64,000 nt of DNA, taken from positions 3,696,501 to 3,760,500 of the forward strand of contig NW_026973566.1 of assembly GCF_963855985.1 (NCBI RefSeq). Direction: 5' to 3'. Below are positions 20,999 to 30,322 of the stretch, in pieces (position 1 is the stretch's first letter; each line of letters starts with the position of its first letter). This DNA is from Ostrinia nubilalis. Its lineage: Eukaryota; Arthropoda; Insecta; Lepidoptera; Crambidae. The translations under genes were made by a program, and so were the position numbers. Below the pieces are notes generated by a model, which saw only the letters and a list, made by a program, of their open reading frames with translations, ran no database searches and had not been told where the DNA came from.

Positions 20999-21713
20999 TG
21001 TTAAACCTCGAATTAGACACACCACAATTATAATAAATAAACACACATAGCAATAAGTATTTTTATTTGCCAAGAACAAAATGACTGTAATATTACAATA
21101 ACTTATTTATTCCACACACAGCTTATTTATTTTAACACCTCTAATCGATTATGAATCTTATAATTCTCCTCGAACTAAATGCATAACAATTAACATAACG
21201 GTTTGCCAAATTATTTTACACAACACATAGAAAAGGAACCTCAATTTTCTATTTTAACTGCACAGCAATATAACATTATTCTAATTATGATATTGAGTCA
21301 AAATAAAATACTTATCTCGGACAGCGTGACTGCTTGACTTGGAATACTATAATGCCCCCAGTCTCCCATCCGACCTCACTTTTATATCTTTCCAAGATGG
21401 CGTTTCCCTCAGTGTCCATCGGACCGGAAACTGTCCGTTATTATTAAATTTAATTATTCTTTATTAACTAAACAATTATAATTTTAAACAGTAAGTGATA
21501 ATTTATATTTATACAATTTTATAAATTATTAATAAGATAAATGTGTGAAATTGTAACTATCTCAATAAACTACGTCATTTCCCAAAATTACAAAGTTATT
21601 ATAAATCCTAGTTTGATTTAAATATCAACTTATCAGTTATTTCAATATATTCCAATATATTTATATGCATTAATAAATATTTAAAACAATTTTACGGGAT
21701 AGATTAATATATT
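20999..21713 (-). repeat. Gyp-2 3' LTR, first segment
   Basis: Starts TGTTAAACCTCGAATTAG and matches 59996-60690 almost throughout, apart from a 20-bp extra stretch (CCACACACAGC region near 21112). It ends with TATT, the Gyp-3 target duplication. Confidence 0.88.
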
Positions 21714-21939
21714 TGTCGTAGAATATTGATTGTCATGTAATTACTTAGTAATCATTTTAATAAAAATAAAACCAAATAATAATAACAACATTAATTTTAA
21801 ATGTAATAAATTATAATTTGATTTATTGTAAATGTCTAGTTATGTTATAAAATAGTTTGCAGTAAGTAAAAGGAGTTGTATTGACCGTACCGAGACAGGT
21901 CGGGCGCTACCTGCTAGCCGGTTTGGGTGGGGATGGCTG

Positions 21940-21947
21940 TATAAAAG
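21940..21947 (+). promoter_or_regulatory. Putative LTR TATA box (Gyp-3 left LTR)
   Basis: TATAAAAG in a GC-richer stretch of the LTR, conserved at the same place in the right LTR. Confidence 0.55.
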
Positions 21948-22024
21948 AACGAGCACGACCGTAGTCGTGGCATTCTGGCCTTACCCGCCGCTCGGTATTG
22001 TTGTCTCGGTCCTGTGTGTGAGAC

Positions 22025-22327
22025 TGTTACGTACGCCTAATCTATGAAGATCGCTGCATCGACGCTGACCCAGTTTAACCAAATCAACATTGCAACTGCA
22101 CTATGGACCGCGAGGAGCAGCATCAGCAAAATGCGCCTCTCATGACGACAGCGGCGACGTTTCATTAATTTTACTAATTATTTTATAATCATATTCGTTT
22201 CATACTTCGAGACGGTATCACTAGGCTAGGCTAATTTTAGTTTAATTGTAATTTCTTTCTTTTAAATTAAATTTAATTAAATAAAGATTGCTGTTTCTTG
22301 GAACCTCCGGTTGCAGCTAACGAAATT
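22025..22327 (+). repeat. Err-1 5' LTR
   Basis: 303 bp. It is paired with 24369-24671, from which it differs at about four positions. The last T overlaps the primer site. Confidence 0.9.
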
Positions 22328-22494
22328 GGCGCAGTCGGTAGGATATTCGCGGTTAGGCCCGGGTCGCGTATGAAGATTTCCGTTCACCGAGCCCTCCGAG
22401 TGGCTATCAAGTCGCGCTTCGAATATCCGAACCTACGGGAGCTGCAGTCCAGAGGTGAATCAAGCCATCGATTCGTCCAGAAGAAAGCAATGCT

Positions 22495-22500
22495 GTAAGT
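22495..22500 (+). other. Putative splice donor in Err-1 leader
   Basis: A consensus GTAAGT about 170 bases after the LTR. Errantiviruses express env from a spliced subgenomic RNA (established knowledge), so this is a plausible donor. Confidence 0.4.
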
Positions 22501-22569
22501 CCTTGAATCTTTCAAGTCCTCACCTTCCTAATCCTAATTATATTAAACTTAATTAAGTTAGGGTTATAT

Positions 22570-23163
22570 TACGTTGATAATGAAATAGTAATAGTGTACA
22601 AGTTCCCAATCTTTACTCCTTATACATACGACATAATATAAAAATTATCTATTGTCCCTAATGGAAATCACGAAATCCTTGTTCCATCATCCCCATTCCT
22701 AGCTATCCATGAGAAAGATTTCAAGCACATAGAGGCTGAATGCCCGAAGACCAACAAATGGTTCTTATGTGAAGAAACACGAAGTCTCCAAAGCCAAACT
22801 TCAGCCCAATCACTGTCACACTAAATCAACCAGCATACGAACAACTAGACGACCGCCACTCTGTCCTGCGGGCAAGATCTTACAACATCAACAAGGAGTA
22901 TCGAGGCAGCTATCTCGCAATCATCCCACACAAATTCCACATGGAAACATCTCAGTTGACCATCTCCAACCTCAAAGATCGACTGAAAGGACATGACAAT
23001 CACGAATCTACCGAAGGAACCAGAGTACGATATTTCTACAGTCAAACTAAACTCTATGAATCTGGATCATCTTCACACCACCAACATGAAGATTTCCCAG
23101 CATCCAAAGTTAAATCTTGAGAAGAACGTGGATTACAGTATATACCATACTACCATCCCATTG
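22570..23163 (+). pseudogene. env: Err-1 envelope remnant, baculovirus F-like family, decayed
   Basis: Frame fragments carry NGNHEILVPSSPFLAIHEKDF, with conserved cysteines in ECPKTNKWFLC, then LRARSYNINKEYRGSYLAI and HKFHMETSQL. The arrangement resembles the fusion-type envelope proteins of insect errantiviruses, which are related to baculovirus F. The reading shifts frame at least twice, the N-terminal half is missing, and a mariner interrupts it at 23164. It cannot encode a working envelope. The family call is inference from motif spacing. Confidence 0.6.
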
Positions 23164-23379
23164 TACGAGGGGCGGCTGATAATTCCGCGGCCTAAGGTAC
23201 TTAGCGATGAGTAATTAGCATGTTACTCATGTCACTAGTTGCGACACTCAGTAATATTATAAAAAGCAATCACTAATTAAGTTTGCACTGATAGTTCAAT
23301 TTCTATCGAACAAATGACATCACCATGTCCGCCAAATCTGGAGATTTGCGGGATTTCGAAACCGCGCGCCGCGGACATA

Positions 23380-24050
23380 ATTCCTCGTAAAGAAGGAAAA
23401 TAGACCGAAAGACATTTTTGAAGAGATGTCAATGGTTCTTCAGGATTCTGGACCTTCATATACCATGGTTAAAAAATGGGCCCGACTATTTCAACACGGA
23501 CGAGAGACCTGTGAAAACGACCCCCGCCCTGTCACGATACTGAGTGAAGGAAACGTTCAAAAGTCGAAAAAATCGTTCCGGCTGACCAAAGAATTAAATC
23601 GTGGCAGATAGCTGAAGAATATTTCTTTATGTTCGCGAGGCTATTGTACAGAAATGACGTGGGAAACTGACACGCGGATTGATCTTTCGGCAAGACAATG
23701 CGCCCGTTCACGCCGCACGAGTTGCGAGGCCAAGCCCTGAAAGACACCGGGTTCTCAGAGATTGGCCACCCACCATATAGCAAAGACCTATTACCTAGCG
23801 ATAAAGATAAAAGATAAAAAGATAAAGATAAAGATATTTATTTACATAAACATGTGTGAAAACATATTACAAAGCAACATGATTTGGTCTTACAGTTCGA
23901 TCTTTACGTACGATCTTTTCCTGTTTTTCGATTTGAAAAAGGACTTACGGGGCCGGAGATATGCAGATGACAACGAAATTAAAGCTGCGGTTGGTCGTCA
24001 TTTTGAAAAAAAATTTTTTGGGTGGGTAAAAGGCATTGTATGCGAGATTT
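23380..24050 (+). pseudogene. mariner transposase fragments
   Basis: Recognisable pieces in order: SYTMVKKWARLFQHGRETC with a DPRP linker (helix-turn-helix region), then FRQDNAPVHAARVA (the catalytic-Asp DNAPxH block), then GHPPYSKDLLPSD, then FDLKKDLRGRRYADDNEI and FFGWVKGI. Much of the middle is deleted, several frameshifts separate the pieces, and an AAAGATA-rich insertion (about 23800-23930) lies after the DLLPSD block. No functional cut-and-paste enzyme can be made. Confidence 0.85.
23800..23930 (-). repeat. AAAGATA simple repeat with probable retroposon tail
   Basis: The run of AAAGATA units leads into TATTTATTTACATAAACATG and further AT-rich sequence. It breaks mariner homology and resembles the 3' tail of a minus-strand 5'-truncated LINE. 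Confidence 0.5.
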
Positions 24051-24161
24051 AAGAAATGTATTTTGTTTTGAGGGAGATTATATTACAAAATAAAAAATAG
24101 AAACCATTTATTTTATTTCATTAAGTACCTTAGGCCGCGGAATTATCAGCCGGCCCTCGTA

Positions 24162-24240
24162 CATGGTATTAATCGGTGCATCTGTACTCATCAGCGTCAT
24201 ACTATACCGCAAGTACTACAAGAAATTAGACTCTGTCTAG
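24162..24240 (+). pseudogene. env: Err-1 envelope C-terminal remnant with membrane anchor
   Basis: A hydrophobic segment (MVLIGASVLISVILY) is followed by a short basic tail (RKYYKK) and a stop, just upstream of the polypurine tract. This is what a transmembrane anchor and cytoplasmic tail look like. It is separated from the rest of env by the mariner insertion. Confidence 0.6.
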
Positions 24241-24368
24241 AGCCAACCAAGGGAAACTCAGACACAAAGGACAATATGCGCTGTACCAGAGCCAAAGACA
24301 AGGGCAAGCCAACCCCCACCTCAATTCACTACGAAATTCTTCGGTGGTGGCTGTTCTTCGGGGGGAGG

Positions 24369-24671
24369 TGTTACGTACGCCTAATCTATGAAGATCGCTG
24401 CATCGACGCTGACCCAGTTTACCCAAATCAACATTGCAACTGCACTATGGACCGCGAGGAGCAGCATCAGCAAAATGCGCCTCTCATAACGACAGCGGCG
24501 ACGTTTCATTAATTTTACTAATTATTTTATAATCATATTCGTTTCATACTTCGAGACGGTATCACTAGGCTAGGCTAATTTTAGTTTAATTGTAATTTCT
24601 TTCTTTTAAATTAAATTTAATTAAATAAAGTTTGCTTTTTCTTGGAACCTCCGGTTGCAGCTAACGAAATT
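24369..24671 (+). repeat. Err-1 3' LTR
   Basis: 303 bp, preceded by polypurine tract GGGGGGAGG (24360-24368) and followed by AGAC. Confidence 0.9.
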
Positions 24672-24808
24672 AGACTGCTCGAATATTATTATTGTTATTA
24701 TTGTATTCTTACCGAAATACAACAATCTATAGTGAAAAAACTATACATCGTTTTATTTAACTTCCTGGTGAAACATAATGTCTTGCCCCTTCTGACCGTT
24801 CTCCGACA

Positions 24809-24821
24809 TCAGAAGCGGGAT
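24809..24821 (+). other. Gyp-3 primer-binding site
   Basis: TCAGAAGCGGGAT directly follows the LTR. It resembles the complement of a tRNA-Leu 3' region starting a few bases inside the CCA end. The same motif is used by Gyp-2 and Gyp-4. Confidence 0.6.
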
Positions 24822-25991
24822 AAAGAAGGCCAGCCCACTTCAATTTTTTTTTTCTCTTTTCTGCCGTACAGGCAAAACTCAAGGAACATTATGGCCATGT
24901 TTTTAAAATATTTCGAAGGTCCCTCACGTCAATGTTACTCCGCTAAGTCATTTATCGGCTGTTCTGGTGCCCTTCAAACACCGAAATGCAGAAATAGAAG
25001 GCCCGTGTTATTATTTTTTTCTTTTTTTTCAATTGACTATCACCATGTTCGTAATCACAGGGATGATTACATTATTTTGAAACCTATAGTCACAGTAGTT
25101 GTGGCACTTGCATACCTACTATTCATTCATGATGCTTTCTTTATATTTGACTAAAAGGCACTTGTACTTTTTGGCTTTTATCTTTTATTTTCGTTATAGT
25201 ACGTTTTATAAGACAAAGGTAGTTTTCAGTTGATGAATATTCATGTTTTACCATATGGTAAAAGGTAGTTGTTAATCTTAATTCCAAACAATTTTTAGTT
25301 TGGCTCAGTGGTACAAATAATAATAATAATAAATACTCTTTATTGCACACCACATAAAAAGAACAGAAAGAAAAGGAACACATAAGGTACAATTAGGCGG
25401 TCTTAAATAGTATTAAAAAAAAAGTGCGCCATTATGAACATGTAATAAATTACGTGCTCAGTCACGCGGGACCTCAGCTGAGTCTACATTTGAGTGAAAA
25501 TGTTATTGTAAATTATTTGAACCTATCACGGTTCACCACTGATCTGAATATTATCGTGACGGATGTAAAGAGACTGAAACTATTAGAATTGCTTAAATAG
25601 ACTTCCTGAATTCATTATCGGTTTACCTTGTAGTAGGTACTCGTGTAATAGAATACGGGCGGTAGGCTTAAAATAAGATTTTATCTCGGGAAAGTAGCAG
25701 CCTTGCCACTTTACACTTGCTTACCTACTATTCATGATCAATTGAGAAGAATGCCATAGGGTTTTGTACCAGTCTAAATTTGAAGTCGAGGTACATGCTG
25801 TTTACAGTAGCGGTGATGATGATGTTTCTGTAATGGGAACTCGAATTTGCTCTTGAGCCGTAAATCGTAGTGTGTAGTCGATGGGTGATGCACACAGTGT
25901 TGTGATAGTACTTAATGATACAGTTTCAGTAATGGTGATTACTGTGGGAAATGGAGATACTCGAGTGTCCTACGAATTTATTAGTGACTAA
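24822..25991 (+). other. Gyp-3 internal sequence, non-coding
   Basis: No open frame resembling gag or pol. It contains a LINE tail at 25314-25400. It continues at 35049 beyond Gyp-4. Confidence 0.6.
25314..25400 (-). mobile_element. 5'-truncated LINE tail
   Basis: An (AAT)n run is followed by ATACTCTTTATTGCACACC and AATTAGGCGGTCTTAA, a 3' end common in lepidopteran LINEs (established knowledge), in reverse orientation. Only about 85 bp remain. Confidence 0.55.
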
Positions 25992-25995
25992 CATT

Positions 25996-26604
25996 TGTTA
26001 GGTTAATTATATTCACATCTGTATATTTTTTTATTATATTTAAATATTCATGTAGTAACTTCCGGATGGATTCGATAAATTATTTGCTTTATACTTACAA
26101 ATATATATTAAGTAATTTTAAAATGAATTATTAAAACACTAAAAATGATCATATTTAATATTGAATACAAATAGTTTTTATTATAATTTAAGATGGAGTT
26201 GAATGTTATTTTAGTAATTAATGCCGGAACTTCCGGTTACCGACTTTGGTGAATTCTGGCTGTAAAATAGACTGTTAAAAATTATAGAATAATTATTTTT
26301 ATAACTATTACACAATTTTAAAGAAATAAGTCTATTTTCAATACTTTAATAAAATGTATTACTATTTATTTCATAAAAGTTCACTTGTTCCGTTTCCGGC
26401 CACGCGATATCGAAAAACAACCGCCATTTTTGCAACCAGAATTCACGGCATTCTTTCGCGGACTTCGGTCCTATTAACTTGTGATTCTGAAATAACGAGG
26501 ATAAGCTACGATAAGATTTTCATAATCATGTATATGTGGTAAAAAAAGCGAATAAAATCGTTTGTTCCTGAATTTGTGTTTGGACTTTTTGGCTGCCGCC
26601 AAAA
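25996..26604 (+). repeat. Gyp-4 5' LTR
   Basis: 609 bp, paired with 34373-35044. Confidence 0.92.
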
Positions 26605-26606
26605 GT

Positions 26607-26619
26607 TCAGAAGCGGGAT
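26607..26619 (+). other. Gyp-4 primer-binding site
   Basis: TCAGAAGCGGGAT, two bases after the LTR. It is the same sequence as in Gyp-3. Confidence 0.65.
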
Positions 26620-26667
26620 CACGAAAAGGATAAATAAAACTTCCTCTCACGCCTGCAAAAGTTAAAC

Positions 26668-27459
26668 GTAAGTACAGTTGATTTTATAACTTATTTGTCT
26701 ATTATTACTAAATTTGATTAAGCAATTATTTTAACAGTGAGGTACTAGCTTAATTTATAGTGAATATTAGATAATTAAGGAAAGTGTTCAAACGATTTTT
26801 TTTTATCAGTGGAATAAGGGTTAAAAGTGCACTTTTTATTTTTATTTAATCACTTGTGAATTTGTAATGCCTAATCTAGGCCTACGTTTCTAATCTTTTC
26901 AAGCCTTTATTTTGGAAACAAACAGTTACAATCTACTTATTTATGCGTAAATGAACGAAAATCTTTGAGGTTTTGATATTTATCTTTCCAATTTAATTGC
27001 ATGTACTTACACAGTTAAGGCTTATTATAAATAAATAAAAATAAAAAAACTTTGTAAATAATAAAATTTCATTGTAACTAGAAGATGCACTATACATGAC
27101 TAATGACTATCCTTACATGCACATATTATTATCGTCGTATCTTACGAAAGGGGTGCAACTACAGAACAGTAACTTTGGGGAAGAATATTTCTTTTTTTTT
27201 TCTCTGTACAAAAAAAAAGTTAATGAGATAAATAGATAATGGCAATAACTGGAGTTGGGGCCGTGTACTGTTACAATAAGGTTAAACAAGGGCTGTTGTC
27301 ATTAAAAAAAAATTCAAATGTATTATTAATTTCTAAATAATTATATTATGATATTTATAACGATAAGGAGGCAAATGAAATCGAAATCAATGCTAGGATT
27401 AAACAAAGATAGATACCTTTGTTTAACATCATTCTAAGCTACTCTATTTCAAGTTGCAG
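26668..27459 (+). other. Putative leader intron of Gyp-4
   Basis: Consensus donor GTAAGT at 26668. An acceptor-like CTCTATTTCAAGTTGCAG ends at 27459, five bases before the gag ATG. No gene lies between. Splicing would place the gag start next to the leader. This is predicted, not shown. Confidence 0.45.
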
Positions 27460-27463
27460 AAAA

Positions 27464-27875
27464 ATGGACGAAGAGAATGCCCGATGTCAAGGGTCTAATG
27501 AGGATGCCCGATGTCAAGGGTTTAATGAGAGTGCCCGATGTCAAGGGTCTAATGAGGATGCCCGATGTCAAGGGTTTAATGAGAATGCCCGATGTCAAGG
27601 GTCTAATGAGGATGCCCGATGTCAAGGGTCTAATGAGGATGCTCGATGTCAAGGGCCTAGAACGATGGATCCCCGATGTCAAGGGGCTGGACCAAGCGGA
27701 TATGGAAGCGGAAGTAATAGAAGATCTCGTGAACGACGATCGAGGCGCAAACGCAGATATTCGAGCACATCATCGGATTCATCGGGTGAGTCATCCAAAA
27801 CTTGTTCGACATCTAAACGTGCTAGGACTTCAGGGAATGATACTAATGCTATTTTGGATAAGTTTCTTGCCTTAA
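27464..27875 (+). pseudogene. gag: Gyp-4 gag, N-terminal part with 9-residue tandem repeats
   Basis: Starts ATG (MDEENARC). Seven nearly perfect copies of a 27-base unit encode NEDARCQGS-type repeats, followed by a basic, Ser-rich segment (RRSRERRSRRKRRYSS). The stretch ends in AILDKFLAL at the TTAA insertion. Apparent frames through the repeat on the other strand arise from the unit length being a multiple of three. The remainder of gag resumes after 29884, but the phase differs by one base. Function of the repeat is unknown. Confidence 0.7.
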
Positions 27876-27957
27876 TTGGACGTAGTTATGCTACAACGTT
27901 CCAACCCACACGTAAGTCGAACTGAGAAAATCGCGTTTTTGTAAATTTGTGGTACGA

Positions 27958-28281
27958 TTTTTTTTGGTAGCGAGTAAAACTGGGTAGTATGTATCACTTC
28001 AACTAAATAAATAAACGTTATTTTATTACATACTTGTCATTAAAATTGACTAATATTTCTCATACAAATTTTGAAAAAAATGTACTTGGAACGTTTTTGC
28101 GAAAAGGCTTTTTGTATGAAATTAGTTTTTACCTTATTTTGCAAAAACGTTCCAAGTACATTTTTTTAAAAATTTGTATGAGAAATATTAGTAAATTTTA
28201 ATGACAAGTATGTAATAAAATAACGTTTATTTATTTAGCTAAAGTGATACATAATACTCAGTTCTACTCGCTACCAAAAAA
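27958..28281. repeat. Hairpin (fold-back) repeat, arms about 145 bp
   Basis: GGTAGCGAGTAAAACTGGG near 27966 is inverted near 28255-28276. The arms continue inward to GTACTTGGAACGTTTTTGCG and its inverse around a loop near 28105-28135. Confidence 0.85.
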
Positions 28282-28289
28282 AAAGCATA

Positions 28290-28600
28290 CCACTTTTTTT
28301 CCCGCTAACTAGTGGTACGCTTTTTCCCGCTAACTCCCGTTCCCGTGGGAATTTTGCAATATCCTGTTGTAACTAAGCTTTAAGTTTACTAAGGTACTTG
28401 CATGCCAAATTTCAAGCGTCTAACTTAAGCGGTTTAGATTTTTCATACAAAAGAATTTTCCCGCTAATTCCCGTTCCCGTGGGAATTTCGGGAATTCCTT
28501 TCTTAATGCACCTCTACGGTACCTAAGCTACGTCCCTTCCAAATTTCAAGTGCCTACGTTTAGCCGTTTAGGCTGTGCGTTGATATGTCAGTCAGTCAGT
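28290..28600. mobile_element. RTE-like repeat fragment
   Basis: Carries CCCGCTAACTCCCGTTCCCG twice with GCATGCCAAATTTCAAGCG, as in the longer copy at 41505-42292, and ends in CAGT repeats (28589-28602). Confidence 0.65.
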
Positions 28601-28628
28601 CAGTTTCTTCTTTTACATATTTAGATTT

Positions 28629-29242
28629 ACAATGGCATAGGTACTTTTAAACTAGCAGAATTTCTTTTGGCAAAATTTCATTCTGAATAATATCGATTAG
28701 CATAACGTTTAATTAGTAGCACGATTATTTGGTACCATTCCACTTGGCATACTATGCAGATGGCAGAATTTAGTTTGAAATATTTAAAATATTATGCATA
28801 ATATCGATTAGAATAACTTTTATTTAGTACCACGATTATTTGGTACCATTCCACTTGGCATACTATGCAGATGGCAGAATTTCTGCAATATTGAAAATAT
28901 TCTGCATAATATCGATTTCATGACGTTTATTTAGTATATCCTGTCCAGGAATGTTGCGGAAAACTAATTGTACTAAGTGTACTGTAACTGAAAACATCAT
29001 TGATAGGAAGAAAGATACATTTATTACAATGGACATCACACAAATACAGGCAATTACATAGACTCATGACAGTGGCACATAATAATGGAAGAAGAAAAAA
29101 ATAAATAAAAACAAGAGTAAACTGAGCAGTGCCACCCATTCACCAACAAGATGCCAACTGCAACGGGACCCCACTTTAATATTATGCAGAATGAAATTTT
29201 GCCAAAATAAATTCTATTTTAAAAGTATGCAATTGTAAATTC
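28629..29242. repeat. Inverted repeat enclosing a 118-bp direct repeat
   Basis: The left arm near 28629-28695 (GGCAAAATTTCATTCTG) is inverted at about 29179-29242 (CAGAATGAAATTTTGCC). Inside, a unit containing ACGATTATTTGGTACCATTC and CATACTATGCAGATGGCAG occurs twice (about 28684-28912) plus a partial third. Confidence 0.7.
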
Positions 29243-29884
29243 GGACATAAACATTCTATCAGACGATAATTAATATTTATTATCTATAATTATACATATA
29301 AATATTTTTAATTTTTAAAATAATCTTGTTTCATTGTTATACTTATTTTTTCTAAAATATTGTTATACTAATATTTTAGAAAAAAAAATATTTATATTAA
29401 CTACCAAAATAATATTATAACAATTTTCACACATTGGAACGTTCTTGCAAATTAAGTTATAAGCCACTTTCAAACAAAAAGCCTTTTTAAAAACGTTTCA
29501 AGTACATTGGAACATTATTTTTATTTTATTCAGTCCAAAACCAATTAAAAGCATACGATCCAAATGGAATGTCACTTTTTAACATTTAAAATTAGTTATT
29601 TGTAAAACGTTCCAAAATGACTGGATCATTATTTTCATTGTATTCAGTCCAAAACGAATTAAAACATAACGTTCCAAATGGAATGTCACATTTTAAGATT
29701 TTATTTAGATCTTTTGGATCGTTTTATCATTGGGACCGCTTAATTATTTCATTAATTATTGTCGTAAGAGAGTCAGTGTCTTCAGCACTAGATAGGGTGA
29801 CCCAAAATACCTAGCTTGGGCTCGAAAACTCAATTTTGACCACCTTGTGGGTTGGAACGTTGTAGCATAACTACGTCCAATTAA

Positions 29885-30322
29885 GGATGTTAAAAGTTCA
29901 GAAAAACCAAAATTATCTTTCAACAGTAATGTGATACCAGAGTTCGATTCCATGACCAAAGAACAGACAATATTTACATGGATCAATAAGATCGAAGAAT
30001 GCGCAGAGATTTGTAACTGGGACGAACGAGAAATAATACATTACTCGCTCCCAAAATTGTCTGGTCTTGCTAGGTCATGGTATCGAGCTCTTGAGTCGAT
30101 GAAACATAGTTGGACTGAATGGAAAAAGCTACTCATTGAAAATTTTCCTTGCCGCGAAGACTATGCCGAGCTTCTGACGGAGATGCTAAATAAACGCGTT
30201 CGTTACGGAGAATGTCTAGAACATTATTTCTATGCTAAAATCAATCTTCTGAATCGATGCAAAATAACCGGTAGACAGGCGGTAGACTGTTTAATACATG
30301 GCCTGGACGTACCGTTAAGATA
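29885..30322 (+). pseudogene. gag: Gyp-4 gag, capsid region
   Basis: Reads VIPEFDSMTKEQTIFTWINK, NWDEREIIHYSLPKLSG, ARSWYRALE and ENFPCREDYAELLTEML, the capsid-type layout also seen in Gyp-2 gag (FVTNWINKIEQLG, FPRRDDYVELLRDML). A one-base loss near 30320 ends the frame. The nucleocapsid continues in the next frame. Confidence 0.85.

Larger units (their letters stand above)
23166..24159 (+). mobile_element. mariner-family element, decayed
   Basis: TA at 23164-23165 and 24160-24161. Terminal inverted repeats of about 38 bp (CGAGGGGCGGCTGATAATTC at left) have one mismatch near the tip. It contains transposase fragments on the plus strand. Confidence 0.92.
22025..24671 (+). mobile_element. Err-1: internally deleted errantivirus-like provirus
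   Basis: Two 303-bp LTRs (22025-22327 and 24369-24671) begin TGTTACGTACGCC and end AACGAAATT, with about four differences. AGAC duplications lie at 22021-22024 and 24672-24675. The primer site TGGCGCAGTCGGTAGGA (22327-22343) matches a tRNA-Ser end as in known errantiviruses. A polypurine tract GGGGGGAGG is at 24360-24368. gag and pol are gone. Only decayed env segments and a mariner remain inside. Confidence 0.9.
21714..24808 (+). repeat. Gyp-3 5' LTR (interrupted by Err-1)
   Basis: True LTR sequence is 21714-22020 and 24672-24808. Err-1 occupies 22025-24671 with AGAC on both sides. The right LTR has the corresponding empty site with a single AGAC just before TGCTCGAATATT near 40960. Confidence 0.88.
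27876..29880. mobile_element. 2005-bp TTAA-flanked element with 35-bp TIRs, inside Gyp-4 gag
   Basis: TTAA at 27872-27875 and 29881-29884. A perfect 35-bp inverted end begins TTGGACGTAGTTATGCTAC. There is no transposase. The interior is a patchwork: a hairpin (27958-28281), an RTE-like fragment (about 28290-28600), repeats of a 118-bp unit, and two further direct repeats near 29515 and 29628 containing ACGTTCCAAA. TTAA suggests piggyBac-type transposition, although the TTGG terminus is not the usual CCC. Confidence 0.75.

Noticed and set aside
22298..22498. Short ORF across the Err-1 LTR end and primer site
   Set aside because: It begins at TTG and crosses the LTR-PBS junction, so it is non-coding.
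24642..25154. 170-residue open frame over the Gyp-3 LTR end
   Set aside because: It crosses the Err-1 LTR, the Gyp-3 LTR and the primer site, and has no domain.
26354..26542. 62-residue open frame, present again at 34794-34982
   Set aside because: It lies inside both Gyp-4 LTRs and is duplicated only because the LTR is. No protein family recognised.
27449..27682. Minus-strand repeat protein (RPLTSGILI units)
   Set aside because: Reverse reading of the 27-base gag repeat. The plus strand has the gag start and downstream capsid.
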